From Streptomyces sp. 2114.4 (lineage in GTDB: Bacteria; Actinomycetota; Actinomycetes; Streptomycetales; Streptomycetaceae): a stretch of 64,000 bases of DNA. This document shows, piece by piece, positions 16,481 to 25,290 of this stretch. A model generated the notes under the pieces. It worked only from the letters and a program-made list of their open reading frames with translations. It ran no database searches and was not told the DNA's origin. Positions within the stretch are counted from its first letter, which is position 1; each line of letters begins with the position of its first letter. Where the stretch lies: positions 5,270,001 through 5,334,000 of the forward strand of contig NZ_FYEY01000001.1 in assembly GCF_900187385.1 (NCBI RefSeq), given 5' to 3'. Position numbers and translations under genes: made by a program.

Positions 16481-17716
16481 CTATTCGGGGGGTGTGACCG
16501 CGCCCGGGACGCCGTCCACCCGCACCCTGAACTCGCCCTCGGCCACCCGGGCCCGCAGCGCCTCGTCCGCGCCGACCTCGTCCGGTGAGCGCACCGCCGT
16601 GCCGTCCGGTTTCTGGAGCACCGCATAGCCGCGTTCCAGCGTCGCCTTGGGGGAGAGCGCGACCACCCGGGCCAGGGTGTGCGTCAGCTCCGAGTCGGCA
16701 CGGTCCAGCAGATGCCCCAAAGTCCGCCGGCCGCGCTCCAGCAGCGCCGTGACCTGCTCTTCGCGGTCCTCGACCATCCGCTGCGGCCGCTGTATGCACG
16801 GCCGCTGCAGCGCCGCCGCGAGCCCCCGCTCCTCCCGCTGCAGAAAGCCGTCGACGGCGCGCAGCGCCCGCTCCCGCAGCTGCTGGACCCGGGCCAGCTC
16901 CTCGCCCACGTCCGGCACCACCTTCTTCGCCGCGTCCGTCGGCGTCGAGGCACGCAGATCGGCGACCAGGTCCAGCAGCGGGGTGTCCGGCTCGTGCCCG
17001 ATCGCCGAGACGACGGGTGTCACGGCCGCGCTCACGGCCCGGACGAGCTGTTCGTCGGAGAACGGCAGCAGGTCCTCCACGCTGCCGCCGCCCCGCGCGA
17101 CGATGATCACGTCCACCTCGGGCAGCGCGTCCAGCTCCTGGACCGCCGCGACCACCTGCGGGACCGCATGCACCCCCTGGACCGGCACATTGCGCACCGC
17201 GAAACGGACGGCCGGCCAGCGGTGCCGGGCGTTCTCCAGGACGTCCCGCTCGGCGGCGCTCGCCCGGCCGCAGACCAGCCCGATCAGCTGCGGCAGGAAC
17301 GGCAGCGGCTTCTTGCGGGCCGCGGCGAACAGCCCCTCCGCCGCCAGCGACTTCTTCAACTGCTCCAGCCGGGCGAGGAGTTCACCGACTCCGACCGGCT
17401 TGATCTCGGCGGCCCGCAGCGACAGCTGGCCACGCGGGGCGTACCACTCGGGCTTGGCGTGCACCACCACCCGGGCGCCCTCGCTCACCACGTCGGCGAC
17501 CTTGTCGAAGACCTGGCGGTAGCACGTCACGCTCACCGAGATGTCGTACGACGGGTCACGCAGCGTCAGAAAGACCACTCCCGCGCCGGGGCGCCGCGAG
17601 AGCTGGGTGATCTGCCCCTCGACCCACACCGCGCCGAGCCGGTCGATCCAACCGCCGATGAGCCGGGACACCTCGCCGACCGGGATCGGCGTTTCCGGGG
17701 ACGTAGAAACAGCCAT
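16481..17716 (-). CDS. xseA: Exonuclease VII large subunit
   Basis: 411-aa catalytic subunit of exonuclease VII. An N-terminal OB-fold (VGEVSRLIGGWIDRLGAVWVEGQIT... FLTLRDPSYDISVSV, residues about 10-100) binds ssDNA. The catalytic domain has GLVCGRASAAERDVLENARHRWP, VDVIIVARGGGSVEDLLPFSDE and VSAIGHEPDTPLLDLVADLRASTPTDAA, then a long coiled-coil (about 295-360) that holds several XseB copies. Start ATG 17716 lies 7 nt after a -10 box TAGTCT (17724-17729, minus) with no ribosome site, so a leaderless message is likely; in-frame upstream codons run into a repeat array and are rejected. Confidence 0.95.
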   Translation of the reverse strand: MAVSTSPETPIPVGEVSRLIGGWIDRLGAVWVEGQITQLSRRPGAGVVFLTLRDPSYDISVSVTCYRQVFDKVADVVSEGARVVVHAKPEWYAPRGQLSLRAAEIKPVGVGELLARLEQLKKSLAAEGLFAAARKKPLPFLPQLIGLVCGRASAAERDVLENARHRWPAVRFAVRNVPVQGVHAVPQVVAAVQELDALPEVDVIIVARGGGSVEDLLPFSDEQLVRAVSAAVTPVVSAIGHEPDTPLLDLVADLRASTPTDAAKKVVPDVGEELARVQQLRERALRAVDGFLQREERGLAAALQRPCIQRPQRMVEDREEQVTALLERGRRTLGHLLDRADSELTHTLARVVALSPKATLERGYAVLQKPDGTAVRSPDEVGADEALRARVAEGEFRVRVDGVPGAVTPPE

Positions 17717-17827
17717 ACGAGCGAGACTAGCGGCGGGCACTGACAGTGGCGGCGCGCTCGCGCGGTGGATGACCCGGCGGGCGGACCCCTCCGGTGACGG
17801 GACCGCCTGCCGCGGAGGGGCCGTCCG

Positions 17828-17883
17828 CACCCGTCGGCCCCCACCCGTCGGCCCCCACCCGTCGGCCCGCACCCGTTGGCCCG
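17828..17883. repeat. Four tandem copies of a 14-bp unit
   Basis: CACCCGTCGGCCCC and variants at 17828, 17842, 17856 and 17870, in the 243-bp gap between the APC permease stop and the xseA start. Confidence 0.85.
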
Positions 17884-17959
17884 TAGCCGCCTGCCCGTAC
17901 GGGGCCCGCGCCCTGCCCGCACCCCCGGCCGGCCCGCACCCCGCCCCCACCGCAACCCC

Positions 17960-19540
17960 TCACCCCCGCACCCCACCCCCGCCTACCCACCCCCGGTACC
18001 GCACTGCCAGCACCACCAGCCCCACCACCAGCCAGGCCCCGCCCACGGCCCGCGCGGCGGCCGAGGCCTCGGCGATCACCGCGACCACCACCGCCAGCCC
18101 AAGCAACGGCACCACCAGATGCCGCAGCACGCTCGGCGTCCCGCCCGCCCGGCGGATCCAGAACCAGCCGGTCACCGACGCGTGCAGCAGCCCGAACGCG
18201 GTCAGCGCCCCCACGTTCACGACCGAGGACAGCTGGTCGAGCCCGTCGTCCCTGCGGGCCGCCCACACCGCCGCCACCAGCGACACCAGCGCCGCGCCCA
18301 GCAGCGCCCTGCGCGGTACCCCGCTGCCCGTGTCCACCTTCGACATCGCCCCGGGCAGCCGCCGGTCCCTGGCCATCGCGAACAGCAGCCGGCCGGCCGC
18401 CGCCTGTCCCGCCAGCGCCGCGAACGCCGCGCCGATGGCTTTGCTCACCGCCACCAGGTCGTGCAGCCAGCGGCCCACCGACGCGTCGACCGTGGCGTAG
18501 AAGGCGCCGCCCTGCTCGCCCGGCCGGGCCGCCAGCTCCGCCGCGCTCACCGGCATCAGCAACGCCGCCAGATACGTCTGCGCCGCGAACAGCACACCGG
18601 CCACCGCCAGACAGGCCAGCACAGCCCGCGCCACCCGGTCCGGCCCGCCGGTCACCCGGCCCGGTCCCTCGGCCACCCCGTCCCCGCCGGCCACCCCGTC
18701 CCCGTCGACATCCCCGGCCCCGGCCGTCCCGGCAGGCGCCCGGCCCCAGGCGGTCCCGGCAGACACCCGGCCCCCGCCCGTCCCGGCAGGCGCCACCCGG
18801 CCCCCGGCCTCCTCCGCGAACGACGCGATCGCGTCGAACCCCAGATACGACAGCACCGCCACCGACACCGCGGCCAGCACCGCCCGCACCGAGAACCCGC
18901 CCTCGCCGGTCAGCGGCTCGGCCCAGCCCCGCTGCGTCCCGTGCGCGACCAGTTCGGCGACCGCCGACACCACGAACACCGCGAGCACCACGATCTCCAT
19001 CGCCAGCACCGCGAACCCCACCCGGGCCGCCGTCCGCACGCCCCACAGATTCAGCAGCGTGGTCACGGCCACCGCCAGCGCCGTCCACACCCACTGGTGC
19101 ACGGACGGCACCAGCGCATGCAGCGCGATCCCGGAGAACAGGTACGCGACCGCCGGAATCAGCAGATAGTCCAGCATCGCCATCCACCCGGCGACGAACC
19201 CCGCACCCTCGCCCAGACCCACCCGGGCGTACGTATAGACCGAACCGGCCTGCGGGGCGACCCGCACCATCTGGGCGTACGAGTAGGCGGTGAACGCCAT
19301 CGCGACCGTCGCGACCAGGTAGACGGCGGTGACCGCACCGTGCGAGGTGGCCTGCAGCGTGCCGAAGATCCCGACCGGCGCCATCGGGGCGATGAACAGC
19401 AGCCCGTAGACGACCAGATCCCGGAACGTCAGCGTCCGCCGCAGCGCACCAAGGGCGCCGGAGCCCCCGTCCCCGCCGGCCGCGGTGCCCGCTCCGCCGC
19501 CGGGCCCCGCGCCGCCCGTGCCGCCGCTCGTGCCCGGCAT
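17960..19540 (-). CDS. APC superfamily amino-acid permease
   Basis: 526-aa integral membrane transporter. About 12 transmembrane helices; the first contains GLLFIAPMAPVGIFG and the second AVYLVATVAMAFTAYSYAQM, with AGSVYTYAR following, as in the APC (amino acid-polyamine-organocation) family. Substrate not predictable. It has a long Gly/Ala N-terminal tail (1-30) and an unusual 50-residue insert (about 245-295) of repeats such as VSAGTAWGRAPAGTAGAGDVDGDGV in a cytoplasmic loop. ATG 19540 follows GAGGAGGCAGG. Divergent from ispH across 83 bp. Confidence 0.88.
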   Translation of the reverse strand: MPGTSGGTGGAGPGGGAGTAAGGDGGSGALGALRRTLTFRDLVVYGLLFIAPMAPVGIFGTLQATSHGAVTAVYLVATVAMAFTAYSYAQMVRVAPQAGSVYTYARVGLGEGAGFVAGWMAMLDYLLIPAVAYLFSGIALHALVPSVHQWVWTALAVAVTTLLNLWGVRTAARVGFAVLAMEIVVLAVFVVSAVAELVAHGTQRGWAEPLTGEGGFSVRAVLAAVSVAVLSYLGFDAIASFAEEAGGRVAPAGTGGGRVSAGTAWGRAPAGTAGAGDVDGDGVAGGDGVAEGPGRVTGGPDRVARAVLACLAVAGVLFAAQTYLAALLMPVSAAELAARPGEQGGAFYATVDASVGRWLHDLVAVSKAIGAAFAALAGQAAAGRLLFAMARDRRLPGAMSKVDTGSGVPRRALLGAALVSLVAAVWAARRDDGLDQLSSVVNVGALTAFGLLHASVTGWFWIRRAGGTPSVLRHLVVPLLGLAVVVAVIAEASAAARAVGGAWLVVGLVVLAVRYRGWVGGGGVRG

Positions 19541-19623
19541 CCTGCCTCCTCGCTCCGTGCCGCCCCAGTCTCGGACAACGGCGTGATCTTCCGGGGCGGG
19601 GCCACGCCTTTACGATGGGACGC

Positions 19624-20655
19624 ATGACTTCCTCGCCCAGCCCGACGCCCGCCACCACCCCGGGCGAAGACGCTTCGCGCCGCAGCGACCGTCGCAAGGT
19701 CCTGCTCGCCGCTCCCCGTGGCTACTGTGCGGGCGTGGACCGCGCCGTGATCGCTGTCGAGAAGGCCCTCGAGCAGTACGGCGCCCCCGTTTACGTACGC
19801 CACGAGATCGTCCACAACAAGTACGTCGTGAAGACCCTGGAGAAGAAGGGCGCCATCTTCGTCGACGAGACGGAGGAGGTGCCCGAGGGCAACATCGTCA
19901 TCTTCTCCGCGCACGGCGTGGCGCCCGTCGTCCACGAAGAGGCCAAGCGCGGCAAGCTCGCCACCATCGACGCCACCTGCCCGCTGGTCACCAAGGTCCA
20001 CAAGGAAGCCGTCCGCTACGCCAAGGAGGACTACGACATCCTCCTGATCGGCCACGAGGGCCACGAAGAGGTCATCGGCACCAGCGGTGAGGCCCCCGAG
20101 CACATCACGCTGGTCGACGGCCCCGAGGACGTCGCCAATGTCGAGGTCCGCGACCCGGAGAAGGTCGTCTGGCTCTCCCAGACCACCCTCTCGGTCGACG
20201 AGACCATGGAGACGGTGGACGCCCTCAAGGGCCGCTACCCCAACCTCCTCTCGCCGCCCAGCGACGACATCTGCTACGCGACCCAGAACCGCCAGATCGC
20301 GGTGAAGCAGATGGGCGCCCAGGCCGACCTCGTCATCGTCGTCGGCTCCAAGAACTCCTCGAACTCCGTGCGCCTGGTCGAGGTGGCGCTGGGCGCGGGC
20401 GCCCGCGATGCCCATCTGGTCGACTACGCCGAGGAGATCGACGAGGCCTGGCTGGAGGGCGTCGGCACGGTCGGTGTCACCTCCGGCGCCTCCGTCCCCG
20501 ACGTGCTCGTCCACGGCGTCCTGGACTGGCTCGCCCAGCGCGGCTACGAGGACGTGGAGACCATCACGGCCGCCGAGGAGTCCATCCACTTCTCGTTGCC
20601 CAAGGAGCTCCGCCGGGACCTGCGCGCCGAGGCCAAGGCGGCAACCGAGGACTGA
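19624..20655 (+). CDS. ispH: 4-hydroxy-3-methylbut-2-enyl diphosphate reductase
   Basis: 343-aa IspH (LytB), last step of the MEP pathway: reduces HMBPP to IPP and DMAPP. Three conserved cysteines bind the [4Fe-4S] cluster: Cys35 (PRGYCAGV), Cys119 (DATCPLVTK) and Cys217 (DDICYATQNRQ). Substrate-binding HEIVHN, SAHG and the SKNSSNS motif are present. The extra N-terminal 24 residues are disordered. ATG 19624 is 7 nt after a -10 box TACGAT (19611-19616); an ATG at 19615 overlaps that box and cannot be the start of a transcript from it, so a leaderless start at 19624 is chosen. Confidence 0.97.
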   Translation: MTSSPSPTPATTPGEDASRRSDRRKVLLAAPRGYCAGVDRAVIAVEKALEQYGAPVYVRHEIVHNKYVVKTLEKKGAIFVDETEEVPEGNIVIFSAHGVAPVVHEEAKRGKLATIDATCPLVTKVHKEAVRYAKEDYDILLIGHEGHEEVIGTSGEAPEHITLVDGPEDVANVEVRDPEKVVWLSQTTLSVDETMETVDALKGRYPNLLSPPSDDICYATQNRQIAVKQMGAQADLVIVVGSKNSSNSVRLVEVALGAGARDAHLVDYAEEIDEAWLEGVGTVGVTSGASVPDVLVHGVLDWLAQRGYEDVETITAAEESIHFSLPKELRRDLRAEAKAATED

Positions 20656-20739
20656 GCCCGCCGCGTTCGCCGCGCCGCCCCGGCCACCGGTCGGTGCATC
20701 CCGGGGGCGGGCGGCCCCGCCGACACCTAGCCTTTTCCC

Positions 20740-21633
20740 ATGAAGGTCTTCGGTGTGGACATCGGCGGATCGGGCATCAAAGGTGCCCCGGTGGATCTGG
20801 AGCGCGGCGAGCTCGCGGAGGAGCGCCACAAGGTGCTGACCCCGCATCCGGCCACCCCGGATGCGGTCGCGGCCGGCGTCAAAGAGGTCGTGGACCACTT
20901 CGGGTGGACGGGGCCGGTCGGCGCGACCTTCCCCGGTGTGGTCACCGACGGGACGACCCGTACCGCCGCCAATGTCGACAAGGGCTGGATCGGGCTCGAC
21001 GCGGCCGCGCTGCTCACCACGCGGCTCGGCGGCGAGGCCGGCGGCAGCCCCGTCACGGTGCTCAACGACGCTGACGCGGCCGGCCTGGCCGAAATGCGCT
21101 TCGGCGCCGGCCGCGGCCGCACCGGCACGGTCATCGTGCTCACCCTCGGCACGGGCATCGGCAGCGCCCTCTTCACCGACGGCCGCCTGGTGCCCAACTC
21201 CGAGCTCGGCCACCTGGAGCTGCACGGCCATGACGCCGAGAAGCGGGCCTCCACCAAGGCCAAGGAGGACGAGGAACTGAGCTGGCAGCACTGGGCGCAC
21301 CGAGTGCAGAAGTACCTCGCCCATGTGGAGATGCTGTTCTCACCCGAGCTGTTCGTGATCGGCGGCGGGGTGAGCCGCAAGGCGGAGAAGTTCCTGCCGC
21401 TGATCGAGGGCGTCAGCGCGGAGATCGTGCCGGCTCAGCTTCAGAACAATGCGGGGATTGTGGGTGCCGCGATGGCTGCGTACGCCGCTCGGGCTGGCGA
21501 GCCACCTGCCGCGGACGGTTCCCCGGCCGCGGCCGCTCCCTCTCGGGCGCCCGCCCCGTCGGCCGGTCCTGCGGACCGCGCGGTGCGCTCCGCGGTCGAC
21601 TCGCCGGTCGGCTGGCCCGACGCCGGGCAATGA
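20740..21633 (+). CDS. ppgK: Polyphosphate glucokinase (ROK family)
   Basis: Phosphorylates glucose with inorganic polyphosphate, usually also with ATP. 297 aa, of which about 250 are the kinase: phosphate-binding VDIGGSGIKGA at the start, VLNDADAAGLAEMRFG (catalytic Asp), LTLGTGIGSALF, and the glucose-binding LVPNSELGHLELHG; SPELFVIGGGVSRKAEKFLP is the second phosphate site. Streptomyces and mycobacterial enzymes end near residue 250; here an extra 45-residue Ala/Pro tail runs 221 nt into the opposite gene. ATG 20740 is 6 nt after TAGCCT (20728-20733), a leaderless arrangement. Confidence 0.94.
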   Translation: MKVFGVDIGGSGIKGAPVDLERGELAEERHKVLTPHPATPDAVAAGVKEVVDHFGWTGPVGATFPGVVTDGTTRTAANVDKGWIGLDAAALLTTRLGGEAGGSPVTVLNDADAAGLAEMRFGAGRGRTGTVIVLTLGTGIGSALFTDGRLVPNSELGHLELHGHDAEKRASTKAKEDEELSWQHWAHRVQKYLAHVEMLFSPELFVIGGGVSRKAEKFLPLIEGVSAEIVPAQLQNNAGIVGAAMAAYAARAGEPPAADGSPAAAAPSRAPAPSAGPADRAVRSAVDSPVGWPDAGQ

Positions 21634-22348
21634 TCAGCACCCGGCGGACGATCGCGAGCAGCGCGCTGATCAGCGTGCCGGCGTAGAGCCAGCCGGCGTT
21701 CAGCGCGAGGACGGTGAAGACGCCCATCAGCAGTCCGTCGAACCCGCCCGCGCCGTGTTGCAGCGGCAGCGCACCGAGCGTGAACGCGATCGGCAGCGTG
21801 ACCGGCGCGATGACCAGGTCGAACGGCCTGACCCAGAGCGCCGCGGCGATCCCGACCAGCACGTAGCAGACGCCGTACGGGCCCGGTGCCCCGCCGAGCA
21901 GCAGCCGGTCCAGGAAGGCGAAGGCCAGCAGCGCCAGCGTCGCCAGCAGCCAGCAGCCGAGTCCGGTGAGCTTGGCCGCCGGCATCCGGCGGCGCAGGGC
22001 GGGCGGCGGGGACGGCAGGGGGCTCTGGGGGCGCGCCCGGTAGACGGTCGCGGACTCCGTGCCCTCCGGTGGGGCCGCGGTGCGTCCCGAAGCCGCCGCC
22101 CCGGGCACCCGGGCGGGCGCGCGGAGGGGGCCGGCCGGTGCGGGACCGCGCCCCGCGGACCGAGCGAGCGCGGGTGCGGACGCCGGTACGGCCGCGAACC
22201 CGGAGGCCCGCATCGCGGTGAGGAAGTCGTCGTCGGGGTCGGGGGCCACGGCCTCCGCGGGGCGCGGGAGCCGGGCGTCCTGGCCCGCGGGCGGATGTGC
22301 GGACCGCGGCGGGCTGTGCTGGGGGGTGCGCGCTTCGTGTTGCTCCAC
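21413..22348 (-). CDS. DUF6542-type membrane protein
   Basis: 311 aa. A disordered acidic/Pro-rich cytoplasmic N-terminus (1-120), then four to five transmembrane helices (LTGLGCWLLATLALLAFAFLD; YGVCYVLVGIAAALWV; LVIAPVTLPIAFTLGAL; LLMGVFTVLALNAGWLYAGTLISALLAIV) and a strongly basic tail of 75 residues. This matches the DUF6542 family of actinobacteria, of unknown function. GTG 22348 is 6 nt after TACCGT (22355-22360, minus), again leaderless. The last 221 nt, coding the basic tail, are antisense to the ppgK 3' end; both proteins are low-complexity there. Confidence 0.75.
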   Translation of the reverse strand: MEQHEARTPQHSPPRSAHPPAGQDARLPRPAEAVAPDPDDDFLTAMRASGFAAVPASAPALARSAGRGPAPAGPLRAPARVPGAAASGRTAAPPEGTESATVYRARPQSPLPSPPPALRRRMPAAKLTGLGCWLLATLALLAFAFLDRLLLGGAPGPYGVCYVLVGIAAALWVRPFDLVIAPVTLPIAFTLGALPLQHGAGGFDGLLMGVFTVLALNAGWLYAGTLISALLAIVRRVLIIARRRASRPASRPRSAPRGPQDRPTGRAPERERPRPGNRPRQVARQPERRTQPSRHPQSPHCSEAEPARSPR

Positions 22349-22562
22349 TCGTCAACGGTAGGCCGCTAAGTGGGATTAACCGGTTGCGGGACACGCGCTT
22401 TGGGCCGAGGTTCGGACTGATTCGCTCCGGGGCCGGGGTGGGGCGGGGTGCGGCCGGTCCCGGTGGCGGCGGCTCGGCCCCGGCCGCCCCGTAGACTGGT
22501 GGATCGGCCCTCCCGGGGCCGTGCCCACCCCACCACCTCTCGCTCGGAAGTCGAGTCGCCAC

Positions 22563-23651
22563 GTGTCGCTCACGATCGGAATCGTCGGTCTGCCGAATGT
22601 CGGCAAGTCGACCATGTTCAACGCCCTGACCAAGAACGACGTGCTGGCGGCCAACTACCCGTTCGCCACCATCGAGCCGAACGTCGGCGTCGTCGGTGTC
22701 CCCGACCCGCGGCTGGCCAAGCTGGCCGAGATCTTCGCCTCCCAGAAGATCCTCCCCGCCACCGTCGACTTCGTGGACATCGCGGGCATCGTCCGCGGCG
22801 CCTCCGAGGGCGAGGGCCTGGGGAACAAGTTCCTCGCGAACATCCGCGAGTCCGATGCGATCTGCCAGGTCATCCGCGCCTTCAAGGACGAGAACGTCGT
22901 CCACGTCGACGGCAAGGTCTCGCCCAAGGACGACATCGAGACCATCAACACCGAGCTGATCCTCGCCGACCTGCAGACCATCGAGAAGGTGCTGCCGCGT
23001 CTCCAGAAGGAGTCGCGCATCAAGAAGGACGTGGTCCCGAAGGTCAAGGCGGTCGAGGAGGCCAAGGCGATCCTGGAGAAGGGCGACACGCTGTTCTCCG
23101 CCGGAATCGTCCAGGGCTCCGGCAACGAAGAGCTCCTGCACGACCTTCACCTCCTCACCACCAAGCCCTTCCTCTACGTCTTCAACGTCGACGAGGACGA
23201 GCTGACCGACGAGGACTTCAAGAACGAGCAGCGCGCCCTGGTCGCCCCCGCCGAGGCGATCTTCCTGAACGCCAAGCTGGAGGCCGACCTCGCCGAGCTG
23301 GACGAGGACGAGGCCCTGGAACTCCTCCAGTCCGTCGGCCAGGAAGAGCCGGGCCTGGCCACCCTCGCCCACGTCGGCTTCAACACCCTCGGCCTGCAGA
23401 CCTACCTGACGGCCGGCCCCAAGGAAACCCGGGCCTGGACCATCAAGAAGGGCGCCACCGCCCCCGAGGCCGCCGGAGTCATCCACACCGACTTCCAGAA
23501 GGGCTTCATCAAGGCCGAGATCATCTCCTTCGCCGACCTGGTGGAAACCGGCTCGGTCGCCGACGCCCGCGCCGCGGGCAAGGCCCGCATGGAGGGCAAG
23601 GAGTATGTGATGCAGGACGGGGATGTGGTGGAGTTCCGGTTCAACGTGTGA
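22563..23651 (+). CDS. ychF: Ribosome-associated ATPase YchF (OLA1 family)
   Basis: 362 aa, normal length for YchF. The P-loop is GLPNVGKST (9-17), then DFVDIAGIVRGASEGEGLGNKFL (G3 region), a coiled coil typical of the family (about 125-200), and a C-terminal TGS domain (LQTYLTAGPKETRAWTIKKG... VIHTDFQKGFIKAEII). Relatives prefer ATP over GTP and bind the ribosome, affecting stress responses and leaderless translation. GTG 22563 (MSLTIGIVG) is the standard start; upstream in-frame codons are low-complexity. A hairpin terminator follows at 23700. Confidence 0.96.
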   Translation: MSLTIGIVGLPNVGKSTMFNALTKNDVLAANYPFATIEPNVGVVGVPDPRLAKLAEIFASQKILPATVDFVDIAGIVRGASEGEGLGNKFLANIRESDAICQVIRAFKDENVVHVDGKVSPKDDIETINTELILADLQTIEKVLPRLQKESRIKKDVVPKVKAVEEAKAILEKGDTLFSAGIVQGSGNEELLHDLHLLTTKPFLYVFNVDEDELTDEDFKNEQRALVAPAEAIFLNAKLEADLAELDEDEALELLQSVGQEEPGLATLAHVGFNTLGLQTYLTAGPKETRAWTIKKGATAPEAAGVIHTDFQKGFIKAEIISFADLVETGSVADARAAGKARMEGKEYVMQDGDVVEFRFNV

Positions 23652-23699
23652 CGGCCTCCGGGGCACCGATGTAGCGACCTGGCAAACGCTCAGGCCAGA

Positions 23700-23729
23700 A
23701 GGGGTCCGACTCGCTGGGGTCGGGCCCCT
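23700..23729 (+). terminator. Terminator of ychF
   Basis: AGGGGTCCGAC (23700-23710) pairs with GTCGGGCCCCT (23719-23729) with one mismatch; followed by a pyrimidine stretch TGTTCTTTC. Confidence 0.7.
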
Positions 23730-23886
23730 GTTCTTTCCCGTGCTGGGATGGCTGACCCTTCGTCACCTGGCATCATCCCTGTTCATCCCAGCCGTGCTGG
23801 GATCGTGTTGGTGCCGGTGAGGCCCCGTGCAGGCGAGGAGCGGGAGCTGGCCCTTTTGCCTTCTTCCGGTGCTGACCTGGGGCCTC

Positions 23887-24468
23887 TCAGCCGGACCGGC
23901 CCGGTGCGAGCTTGTCCAGATCGAGGTTGATCTCGAACGGCAGGGACCGCTGCAGCGTGTGGCGGAAAATCCCGGCCGGCGCGTAGGAGCGGGTCGGCTC
24001 GTCGAGCTCGTAGACGTGTACGGCAGGGACGGTGTCCTCGTCCTCGATGCACCAGTAGTGCCGGATGCCGGCCTCGGCGTACTTGCGGAGCTTGACGGTC
24101 CGGACGCGGTGGGCGGATTCAGGGGAGACGACCTCGACAACGAGTTGCACTTCTTCCGGCGCGAACCAGGTGCGGTCACCTTCGTAGTCGGCGGTCGTCA
24201 CCAGTAGATCCGGCTCGGGCCGATTGCGTTGGTCGAGCTTGATTGTCATCTCTCGGCCGACTCGAACACCGGCAGGTGCCTGCTCCATCAGGGCGACAGT
24301 GAGCATGGTGACGAGGTGGCCGTGCCACCACCGCTGTGGCGACATCGCGAAGACGAGCGCTCCGTCGATGAGCTCGGTATGGCGGGGCGCCTCGGGGAGG
24401 CGGTCCAGGTCCTCCGCGAACCAGCCTTCCGCGCGCGGCGGGCGCATCCAGTCGGGCAGTGCGGTCAT
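23887..24468 (-). CDS. Uma2 family (DUF820) nuclease-like protein
   Basis: 193 aa, second Uma2 gene of the window. ELIDGALVFAMSPQRWWHGHLV is the opening acidic strand, RPEPDLLVT the PD motif (about 84), and LVVEVVSPESAHRVRTVKLRKYAEAGIRHYWCIE the E-x-K catalytic strand and following helix, so the PD-(D/E)XK residues are all present. DNA cleavage by the family has not been shown to my knowledge. ATG 24468 lies 6 nt after TACGGT (24475-24480, minus) with no ribosome site, a leaderless gene. Confidence 0.88.
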   Translation of the reverse strand: MTALPDWMRPPRAEGWFAEDLDRLPEAPRHTELIDGALVFAMSPQRWWHGHLVTMLTVALMEQAPAGVRVGREMTIKLDQRNRPEPDLLVTTADYEGDRTWFAPEEVQLVVEVVSPESAHRVRTVKLRKYAEAGIRHYWCIEDEDTVPAVHVYELDEPTRSYAPAGIFRHTLQRSLPFEINLDLDKLAPGRSG

Positions 24469-24540
24469 GGCTCAACCGTAGCGACTCGGCGAGACCGGGG
24501 CCACGAGATCATCAACGTCGGAGCGGGCCCGCCGCTTCGG

Positions 24541-25290
24541 TCAGGAAGGTGCGCCGGACAGGACTTCCACCTTGCCGCTGTCGAGCGAGTAGTAGGCGCC
24601 CACCACGGCGAGGCTGCCCTTGGCCACCAGCGGGGCCAGGTCCTGGTTGGAGCGCAGGTTGGCGGCGGTCAGCTTGACCTGGGCGCGGGCCATGGTGTCG
24701 ACGGGGTCGCCGCCGCCCTCGTGGACGGTCTGCTCGTACGCCGGCCGCAGGGCCCTGGCGATCGCCTGCAGGTTGCCGGGCAGGGGCTTGCCGTCGCGGA
24801 AGGACTTGTAGGACGCCTCGACGGCGCCGCAGCGCTGGTGTCCGAGGACCACGATGAGGGGGGTGCCGCTCGTCATGGGGCCGTACTCCACGGAGCCGGT
24901 GACGACCGGGTCGACGGCCTCCCCGCCGGTGCGCATCACGTAGAGGTCACCCAGGCCGGTGTCGAAGAGGAGCTCGGGCGGGACCCGGGAGTCGATGCAC
25001 GAGAGGACCGAGCCGAACGGCTTCTGCTTCTCGGCCACGAACTGGCGCCGGTTCGGGTCGCGGTCGGGATGCTGAAGGTCTCCGCTCACCCAGCGCTCAT
25101 TGCCGTCCATGAGTCTCCGGAATGCCGCTTCGGGCGTGGTCGGCCGTGCCGGCGACGGAGAGCCGGCCGCCAAGGGGGCGGCGCTGGTCGGGGCGGCGCT
25201 GGTCGTGGCGCAGCCCGCCAGCGCGACGGTGGCGGCCGCAACGCCGCCGGCGAGCAGTGCTCTGCGATCCGGATGTCCCGCTCCGTCCAT
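24541..25290 (-). CDS. Beta-class carbonic anhydrase, exported lipoprotein
   Basis: 249 aa. CO2 + water to bicarbonate. Zinc ligands of the beta class are Cys98 and Asp100 (CIDSR), His151 and Cys154 (GHQRC). The N-terminus is an export signal: twin arginines at 9-10 (DRRALLAGG), a hydrophobic stretch, and a lipobox LAGC with Cys27, so the enzyme is probably a Tat-exported lipoprotein on the outer face of the membrane; most beta carbonic anhydrases are cytoplasmic. Mature residues 28-52 are a Ser/Ala/Pro linker. ATG 25290 is 7 nt after GAGGGGAA. Confidence 0.92.
   Translation of the reverse strand: MDGAGHPDRRALLAGGVAAATVALAGCATTSAAPTSAAPLAAGSPSPARPTTPEAAFRRLMDGNERWVSGDLQHPDRDPNRRQFVAEKQKPFGSVLSCIDSRVPPELLFDTGLGDLYVMRTGGEAVDPVVTGSVEYGPMTSGTPLIVVLGHQRCGAVEASYKSFRDGKPLPGNLQAIARALRPAYEQTVHEGGGDPVDTMARAQVKLTAANLRSNQDLAPLVAKGSLAVVGAYYSLDSGKVEVLSGAPS

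Noticed and set aside
19615..19623. Upstream ATG for ispH
   Set aside because: It overlaps the TACGAT -10 box, so the message would start after it.
17727..19697. 656-aa minus-strand frame over the APC permease
   Set aside because: Gly/Arg-rich, no motifs; shadow of the permease gene, whose frame has twelve hydrophobic helices.
19429..21324. 631-aa minus-strand frame across ispH and ppgK
   Set aside because: Antisense of two well-supported genes, no family similarity visible.
23641..23890. tRNA gene after ychF
   Set aside because: The hairpin at 23700-23729 has no cloverleaf or T-loop GTTCRANNC; it is the ychF terminator.
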